Positions 57,261-64,000 of a stretch of 64,000 bases of DNA are shown here, piece after piece. Location of the stretch: positions 4,749,522-4,813,521 of the forward strand of contig OY482853.1 of assembly GCA_960531495.1 (NCBI GenBank), read 5' to 3'. The DNA comes from Zeus faber. Its lineage: Eukaryota; Chordata; Actinopteri; Zeiformes; Zeidae. Made by a program: the position numbers and the translations under genes. A model generated the notes under the pieces. That model was not told the DNA's origin. It did no database searches and saw nothing but the letters and a program-made list of their open reading frames with translations. How positions within the stretch are numbered: the first letter of the stretch is position 1; each line of letters opens with the position of its first letter.

Positions 57261-58640
57261 TTAATGCACTTCATTTACCCTTCAGCCTTGGTGCCCGTAG
57301 GTTTGCTTCTCCAACTGGTGTTCCTAAAAGTTCCTACAGCCAATTGTAAATGTTCTTCATGGAATTCTCAAAGGCACCTGGTTTAATCAAGGAATGGTCT
57401 TGTACCAATATTTAGTTTGTTTTATTTATGCTTTAATGCTCGTTGTAAACGGCCAGGCGCGGTATATGTGGTATTAGGGCATTTTAACGGCACAGCATGT
57501 TCCATTTTCTGCAAATTTGTAAAGCACTGAGCACAGCACTAATAATGGCACAAAGGCTGGATTCTGCCTCAATTTAATACATTTCAGGAAAGTGAATATT
57601 GTTGAGAATTGAAAAGGTGGCCCCATCCAGCACGGCAGAATGATGAAGAATGCATCATCCTTAGCAAATGGCACTTTGTCTTCACATTTTGAATTCATCA
57701 GATACTGAGTTGATTGACCCTCGGGCCCCGGCTGGCTCAGCAGCACCGTACCTGCCTGCCACTCTAAAAATTAGAAGAAAAGAAAACAGGTTCTCGTTTT
57801 TGGGTTTTATTTATACACGCTGGAATTTGTTTTTTTCTCAGTTGTTTACACACTAACACTGGTACGTGAGCGAGAACGACCACCAGCTATACCTCATGTA
57901 CCAATCCCCTGAACTAATTCTCCTAAAATGCAAGCACATTTACTGCTTTCCACTCAGGTTGCAGCTCTAAACCACGGTTTTCCAACGCTACAAACAATTC
58001 TCTACACTTGACACAATCTTCTTGCCTGGGTGCGGAGCTTTGACTCCGCCCGCTCCAGCGAGTCCACCGGTTCTTCTGCTCCGGCATCATGACATGAAAG
58101 CAGCGGTTTCTCGGTTTGCCGAAAACGAGCGCTCCAATCAGCGGCAAGCGAAGCCAGGAGACGTGACCAACAACATTGGCGTCCGACCGGACGGAGGCTG
58201 CTTTGCCCCCGAAAAAAAATCCAGCAGGTTGGCACGGCTGCGCCTCGGTGTCGCCTCAAAATGACGTTCGAGTAATGAGGCGACGACTCTGTCCGATATC
58301 AGGAAAACAGTCTTCATCAACAAAAGCTCCTGTGTTGACATGGAGCACACTGCCGCTCAAAATGCTGAACCCAAATGTCCAACTGTCCACGCTGACGACG
58401 CACACGGGCAAACACGATCGGGCCACAGGCCGGCTCTTCTGTTTTGGAGCGACAGATGCCGACAGAGGAGACGGAGGCACAGCGGGCGGAGCGAGAGTCA
58501 CGGGTCACGTTGGTTGGTCAACCACGGTCCGGCCGTGAGGGAGGCGGTGCACGGAGCTGGTCCACACGAGCGTCCGTCGTGCGGACTTTCCGAAAGGAGA
58601 GGAAGGACATGGACTCTCGTTACAGTGTTGTGGTTCTGCG
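57261..58640. other. anonymous sequence with a CpG-rich part
   Basis: 57470-57760 is repeat-free. 58020-58640 is CpG-rich and has a CCAAT-box word CTCCAATCAGCGGC at about 58132 and CTCCGCCCGCTCC at about 58042. Open frames up to 122 codons have no domain. A promoter is possible but unproven. Confidence 0.3.
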
Positions 58641-58767
58641 TATCAAGTCAAGCCAAGTCGAGCTTTGTTCATAAAGGGCAGAGAAATACAATCAGAGAAA
58701 GTATATAAAATGCCTGTGAAATCATAAGAACAGTCAGTGCAGAATAAACACATCTCACAGCGTACAG

Positions 58768-58769
<2 letters not shown>
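58641..58769. repeat. teleost interspersed repeat, left part
   Basis: ATCAAGTCAAGCCAAGTCGA followed by GCTTTGTTCATAAAGGGCAG resembles the GTCAAGTCAAGTCAATTTTATTTGT repeat of fish. The CA array separates it from its continuation at 59336. Confidence 0.45.
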
Positions 58770-58806
<37 letters not shown>

Positions 58807-58884
58807 GCACGGCGAACAAACACACACACACACACACGCGCACACACACAAACACGCACACACGCAGACACACACACACACACA

Positions 58885-58915
<31 letters not shown>

Positions 58916-59330
58916 GCGCACGCACGCCGAACAAACACACACACACACACACGCGCACACACACAAACACGCACACACGCAGACACACACACACACACAC
59001 GCGCACGCACACGCGCACACACACACGCACACACACACACGCGCACGCACGCACGCATACACACACACACAAACACACGCGTGCACACACACACACACTC
59101 ACACACACACACACACACGCGTGCACACGCACACACACACGCACACACACAAGCACGCACACACACACACACACGTGCGCACACAAACACACCTGCACAC
59201 ACGTACACATACACACGCACACACGCACACACACACGCACACACACAAACGCACATGGACACACGTACACACACAGACGCACATACGCAAACACGCGCAC
59301 GCACGCGCGCACGCACGCACACACACACAG
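58770..59330. repeat. (CA)n/(CACG)n array, about 560 bp, with a 115-bp duplication
   Basis: CA repeats with many CACGCA variants. A segment marked by CGAACAAACACACA starts at 58813 and again at 58928, with matching downstream variants, showing a 115-base internal duplication. His-Thr and Cys-Val frames through it are not genes. Confidence 0.95.
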
Positions 59331-59335
59331 AGAGT

Positions 59336-59700
59336 GCAGTGAACAAGGGGCTTTTTAAGCTGCTTTTCAAGGTGCTCAGTGTGGGGGCCTCTCTCAGGTC
59401 GTCAGGCAGCGTGTTCCATAGATACAGGAAGCTGCAGCAGCCTCCCCTGCTTTACAGGGATGCTTACAAGACCACCGCCTGTGGACCTGAGAGTGGTTGC
59501 TGGTTTGTGTATAATGAGCATTTCTTTTACGTACTGAGGTGCAAGGACATTTATAGTTTTATATACAGGTAGTAGCATCATAAAATCAATCCTGGTTACA
59601 ACAGGGAGCCAAGTAGAGATGTAAGAACAGGTGTTATGCGTTGAAACGATTTAGTCCCAGTGAGGACGCGTGCGACGGCGTTTTGGATTAACTGCAGCCG
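59336..59700. repeat. teleost interspersed repeat, right part
   Basis: GGCAGCGTGTTCCATAGATA, AGCAGCCTCCCCTGCTTTAC, AATCAATCCTGGTTACAACA, GGAGCCAAGTAGAGATGTAA and TTTTGGATTAACTGCAGCCG are diverged forms of a very common noncoding fish repeat whose consensus contains GTTCTGGATGAGTTG-like text. Class uncertain. Confidence 0.5.
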
Positions 59701-60432
59701 CTGCACAGCTGATTTGCATGCTATCAACACAGTACTCAATGATTACTGTATACAGTACATTGTTCTATTATTTGTTCTGTATGTGGGACACGTTACACAT
59801 CCAACTTTGTGTTTGTTGGGATGTACACAGCATTTGGGGAAAACAATAAAAACATATTTGCTGTTATTTTTGTTTGTTTACGTTTATACTGCAGCATATT
59901 TATGTGTTTTATATTTGAGCTTAAAAACATACAAATAGATTTTTACAACAGACTACTGTACATACTGTATGTAGTAATTATAACGCTGAACATGCAAGGG
60001 GAATAAGTCTCCTGGTACGAGTGTTTTTGGTACTAGTGTTTTTGGTACTAGTGTTTTCCATTCACAGTGTTAGGTTGGTTCCTAGGAAGGTGTGTGTGTG
60101 TCATGTCAACACACTGAACACACGGTGAGAAAATGCAATTGTTTTCATGCAGAGTCTCATTTTGCAGGAGATTTGAGGAGTTCAACCTTTTGTGTCCGTG
60201 CTTTGGATTTGCGCGTAGGGTTCCGAGAAGGTGAGGCGTGTTTTCAGAAAACGTTTATAAACAATTGAGAAAAACTGCAAGGTGCATGCAGGGCTGGGGG
60301 GTGTTTGTAACATCCCCCGTAAGGAGTGATGTGTGATGGGAAAGCTCTCTGGGATCTGAGCACAGAATGCTCCGTGGCCCCGACCATCTAAGTGAAAACA
60401 GTTTTAATTTTAGTTGTATTCTATCTGGAGGG

Positions 60433-60435
<3 letters not shown>
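59701..60435. other. anonymous sequence with a small tandem repeat
   Basis: A unit of GGTACTAGTGTTTTT is repeated three times at about 60016-60058. No gene was recognised. Confidence 0.45.

Positions 60436-60479
<44 letters not shown>
60436..60479. repeat. (CCG)n trinucleotide repeat
   Basis: About 14 perfect CCG units. Minus frames give poly-Ala or poly-Arg. No coding context is visible. Confidence 0.97.
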
Positions 60480-61769
60480 TTCCTTGATCATGCAGACGAC
60501 AAACAAACAAATATGTATTTTTGTCTTTTTCATCTCACGTTAATAAAACGGAGCAAGCTTCGGCATCGACGTCAATAATTATCTCCCAGCATCGCGCCAG
60601 CGCCGGCTCACTCAAGAGGAGCCGCCGAGACAGCCAGGGCGATAAAAGAGTGATGAATTCATGCAGATTTTTTTTTCATTTCGCTTTTTCACGCTTGCGC
60701 ATGCCGCCTAATGTGTTTGACTGTTTACCAGCCCAAATGTGGTGACATGGGTCGGTTCCTGCCGAACGCCGGAGCGGCCGAGCCGCTGCCGCACAGCCGC
60801 ACAGATAAGGCCTAAAAAAAAAAAAAAAAAAAAAAGAAAAACGTTTGACTCGCACGTCGACTCTTCTTTTGCTGTTGTTGTTGTTTTCCTCCAAAGGTTC
60901 GATTGATTTCCGGGCGCCGGGCGGTTCGGCTTCGGCGCCCCCCCCACCCCCGACCAGGAAAAGCGGCAGCAGGAAATGTCAGAACGCGGCATCTGCGCCG
61001 AACCGCTCTTACCCTGCACCGGCAGTCTGCGCCTTGGACGGTGTAAACACCGGTAACAAAGGGCTGAAGGGGCAGGGACGTCTCGATCCATCGTGCCACC
61101 AGACTTTACGGGGTCAAGCCGGATAAACCAAACAGTTCTACTTTGCACCAAAGGAGTCCGCAGGTCGTAGCGGCGCTGGGCTTAGGCACTTATTGAAAGA
61201 TCGATTTCCTCCGGAGCTCCCAACGCTCCCACTCGTTATATATCCTGAAACTGCATTTTAGGAACTGGGAAAAAAATATATATATTTGGGGACAGGCCTC
61301 CCAGGGCGGAGGTTCCTCAGAACTCAGTGCTCCGTGTATTGGTGTGGAGGTAGAAACGGAGCGTCTCGGAGCCCCCACCCGTGTCGACGCGGCGTAGTTC
61401 TCCGTGTCTCCACCAGGGGGCTGAAAGCGTCTCCAGCTTGAGGGACGGCGTCCGTACAATGTCGTGTCTGAATGTTATGAAGACGCTCAACACGCTGCAC
61501 GTTGCTCCTCTTCTTCTGTGGTTGACGCCAAGTTTTACAGCGTGTCATCAACCCCCCCCCCCCCCGCTGGCCTGGAATGCTGATGTCAGCGTTTTAAATT
61601 GTTTTTGTGTTCCCTTGTTTACAGCAAAAATGTGTTTTCAGTACAGTGATGAGACGTCCCGGTTTGTCCAGGACTCTCCTGGTTTCAAGCTGTATAAATA
61701 ATTGTGTATGTATATATATTATACATAATTTGCTATAATAAATACATTGAGGAAAGAGAAAATATTTTA

Positions 61770-61771
<2 letters not shown>
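60480..61771. other. anonymous, partly CpG-rich sequence
   Basis: An A21 run is at about 60813-60833 and a C14 run at 61552-61565. The 147-codon minus frame 60708-61151 reads through the A-run as poly-Phe and has no domain. No gene was recognised. Confidence 0.4.

Positions 61772-61810
<39 letters not shown>
61772..61810. repeat. (AT)n microsatellite
   Basis: About 19 AT units. Confidence 0.97.
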
Positions 61811-61813
<3 letters not shown>

Positions 61814-63074
61814 GATGTGTGGTGTCCTTCTGTTGGAGTCTGTTTGAAGTTTTCTTTTTAGCAAGGCAGCAACTTAGTCACCCGGAATGCTATTAACAAA
61901 ATTAAAACGAATGGATTCCATTTAGTAGGAAGAGTCCCCATGTATCAATATGGACTCGTGGGGTCGATGGTAAATATGTCGGAGATGATGTATTATCAAG
62001 TAGTTTAGTCCGGGAGAGTTGATAAAATATTGGTTTATAAACTGTAAAGCGAGCCGTTTCGGGGCCAATTGCCCAGAAGTTCATTGAGCCAAGGAGTCGT
62101 TTAGTCCAACTGATGAGTTACTGTTGGAGGCCCACATGCAGGGGGAGTGCACAGCTAGGTTTTAATGGAACATCTTTATTTCAAATGTAGCTACAGTCAT
62201 TATTGCACATTGATCCTCTGTAACTGGTAGTTCCTCCAGTGCCCCTCTCTCCCCGATCATTTCCCATGAACAACAAAGAGGAAGGAAGGATTTTTGTGCT
62301 GGAACAAAAAGGGGCTCACCACAGTGCAGACGAGCTGGCATCAGCAAATCTACTGGACTGTAAGTCAAATCTGACATATTAATGAGAAAAGCCAGAAAGC
62401 CACCTCCACTGGGCCCTTGTAACACCGCACAAATACACTTCCGAGACACGGTTATAGGAGCAGCCGTGCAATTTCCAACTCTTCATGCAAGTTCCCGTCT
62501 CTCCAGCAACACAGCGCAACTTCAAAAAATTTCAAGCATTACCTTGAGCACTTGCACAACCTGGGGTTCAGATGAGTCTATTAAATTACACCAAGAAGCC
62601 ATTAAATCATAGCGTCAGGACACCCTGGCAGAGGTACTGGACTTTATCCGCTGGAGGAGGCAAAGGCCAAATGCAGAGTTATTATATTGAGCAAGGTAAA
62701 GCTTGGCTGACTGAGCAATTCTAGCAGCATGCTGTGATTTCCACATTAAGACACGGGAGCGGTAGTGGTAATGGATGCAATGCATATCCCCTAAAAATTC
62801 TCAACGCCGCAAGGAAAAGGGCTGTGCCGGGCTGCGACGGAGGCAACTTCCTGTTTTCCCGATTTCCTGACCTTCCAATCACGACTATCGGTACGTTTTA
62901 CGGATACAAATCTGATCACGACTATCATGTGATCGGCCCAACGCGAGAAACAAGTCATTTCTTTTTAGGGGCGTTAACTATAATATTTTATTTAAATATT
63001 ATTAGTAATTCATTACACTGGTAACACGTTACTGCCAAACCCTGGTGATGGAACGTAACGAAGTATAAGTACAT
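61811..63074. other. anonymous, low-repeat sequence
   Basis: No gene was recognised. 62160-62730 contains no simple repeat or element and is the best-looking candidate for conserved noncoding DNA near this end. Confidence 0.35.
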
Positions 63075-63279
63075 GGGGACGGTAGCTCAGGCGGTAGAGC
63101 TGGTGGTCTAGTGATCCAAAGGTTGCTGGTTGGATCCCAGGCTCCTCCTGCTAGCATGCTGTAGTGTCCTTGAGCAAGACACTTAACCCCTAATTGCTCC
63201 TGATGGCTGCGTCCGTCGGTCTTTGACAATTGTAAGTCGCTTTGGATAAAAGCGTCTGATCAATGACTAAATGTAATGT
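63075..63279 (+). mobile_element. V-SINE-like SINE (family S2), copy 2
   Basis: The A box TAGCTCAGGCGG and a mutated B box GGTTGGATCCC (63128-63138) form the head. The body has GTCCTTGAGCAAGACACTTA and the end GTAAGTCGCTTTGGATAAAA with GCGTCTGATCAATGACTAAA. Confidence 0.88.
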
Positions 63280-63399
63280 GTACTTTGTCACTGTATTTAG
63301 GTATGTTTTTCAAGTATCCAAACCGTACTTAGTGAAGTGTATTCCGTTTCAGAGACTTTTACTCTACTACATTTCACAGTAAATATCAATACTTTTCAC

Positions 63400-63616
63400 T
63401 ATTACATTACATTACATTTTGTCATTTAGCAGACGCTTTTATCCAAAGCGACTTACAATTGTTCAAACACCGACGGACGCAGCCATCAGGAGCAATTAGG
63501 GGTTAAGTGTCTTGCTCAAGGACACTACAGCATGCTAGCAGGAGGAGCCTGGGATCGAACCAGCAACCTTAAGATCACTATACCACCATCCCTACCGCCT
63601 GAGCTACCATCCCCCC
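63400..63616 (-). mobile_element. V-SINE-like SINE (family S2), copy 3, inverted
   Basis: The plus strand shows the reverse complement: a TTACAT tail, TTTAGCAGACGCTTTTATCC, AAAGCGACTTACAATTG, TAAGTGTCTTGCTCAAGGAC, the B box as GGGATCGAACC and the A box as CCGCCTGAGCTA. It faces copy 2 tail to tail across about 120 bases. A short duplication in the head (CTATACCACCATCCCTACC) sits before the A box. Confidence 0.88.
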
Positions 63617-63798
63617 TATATTACATGAATTAACTTTGTTTTTTTTCCTCTTACCTTGTTTATCAGTATTCATTTCATTTTATCAGTATTCATTTTATGC
63701 TTTAATATTCATTTTATGAATATTAAAGCACATCCTATTGAATGGATTTTTTTTGTAAATTGTAATCAGGATATACTGTAAAGCTGCCTTTATCTGGA

Positions 63799-63918
63799 GA
63801 AAAGAGAACGGCATAGAGGAGCACATCTGTGGTGCAAATACATTCCACGGCTGTTTCCTATGAAGTGCCAGCCAAATATCAAGTGTCGAATAAGCACTTT
63901 TAGGGATTACCTTTAATA
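63799..63918 (+). repeat. dispersed repeat family A, single arm (copy 4)
   Basis: GGCATAGAGGAGCACATCTG, TACATTCCACGGCTGTTTCC, GAAGTGCCAGCCAAATATCA and the end GGGATTACCTTTAA match the family A arm. Confidence 0.6.
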
Positions 63919-64000
63919 ATATCACGGGATGTCAACGTGGCCCAAATCTATGAAATGTTATTCATCCATCACATTCTTCCAACATTTCTTACGTGCAACC

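Noticed and set aside
58643..59572. Frames up to 233 codons across the CA array
   Set aside because: Dinucleotide read-through, with the ends in noncoding interspersed repeat.

Overview
This window looks like repeat-rich, gene-poor intergenic (or very long intronic) DNA from a ray-finned fish, probably a percomorph teleost. The evidence is the set of mobile elements: CR1/L2-like non-LTR retrotransposons (one with an esterase-type ORF1), jockey-like LINE pieces, tRNA-derived SINEs of teleost type (tails reading GGATAAAAGCGTCTG), deleted Tc1/mariner elements, hAT-like elements and foldback MITEs, together with very long CA/TG microsatellites. I found no host protein-coding gene, rRNA or intact tRNA gene that I can support. 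Every open frame with recognisable homology belongs to a transposable element, and the other long frames are tandem-repeat read-through or chance.

Layout. 1-2750: a minus-strand LINE with 5' UTR, esterase ORF1 and endonuclease start, split by a SINE at 765-1195, followed by a Tc1 end (2750-2963). 6060-7085: a foldback MITE next to a hAT-like element. 7640-9145: a minus-strand LINE 3' region split by a deleted Tc1. 10-16 kb: mostly anonymous DNA with one clean 102-bp hAT-type MITE (13304-13405) and an (AT)n tract. 16.6-18.1 kb: a plus-strand L2-like reverse transcriptase remnant. 19.7-26.3 kb: SINEs, a jockey-like LINE remnant (24.36-25.32 kb), a TATATACACTA array and two dispersed repeat families of unknown class, one forming a 314-bp palindrome. 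27.5-31.1 kb: a cluster of tandem arrays (TGGA, about 960 bp of TTG/CTG triplets beside half of a tRNA-Ala, a 515-bp CA array, a composite 120-bp array). 32-38.5 kb: hAT-like elements, a V-SINE-like copy, a long TG tract and a 507-bp foldback element. 39.9-47.2 kb: GAAA, 16-bp, 11-bp and GTAGAG minisatellites plus a miniature Tc1. 47-55 kb: largely unique-looking DNA, then (CTG)17, a 600-bp pyrimidine tract and a 22-bp minisatellite. 56-60 kb: a full SINE, GC-rich stretches and a 565-bp CA array. 60-64 kb: (CCG)n, unique-looking sequence and a tail-to-tail SINE pair.

Nothing here works as a pathway. The biology is insertion, nesting and decay of mobile elements plus unusually heavy expansion of tandem repeats: the arrays listed sum to roughly 6.5 kb, about a tenth of the window. 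Long minisatellites of this kind are often subtelomeric or otherwise recombination-prone in fish, but that placement is inference. Several low-repeat blocks (for example 15.84-16.09, 20.59-20.90, 50.09-50.56 and 62.16-62.73 kb) could be conserved noncoding elements; only cross-species alignment could show this.

All homology calls were made by eye from translated motifs and remembered family features, with no database search. Element boundaries are mostly good to some tens of bases.
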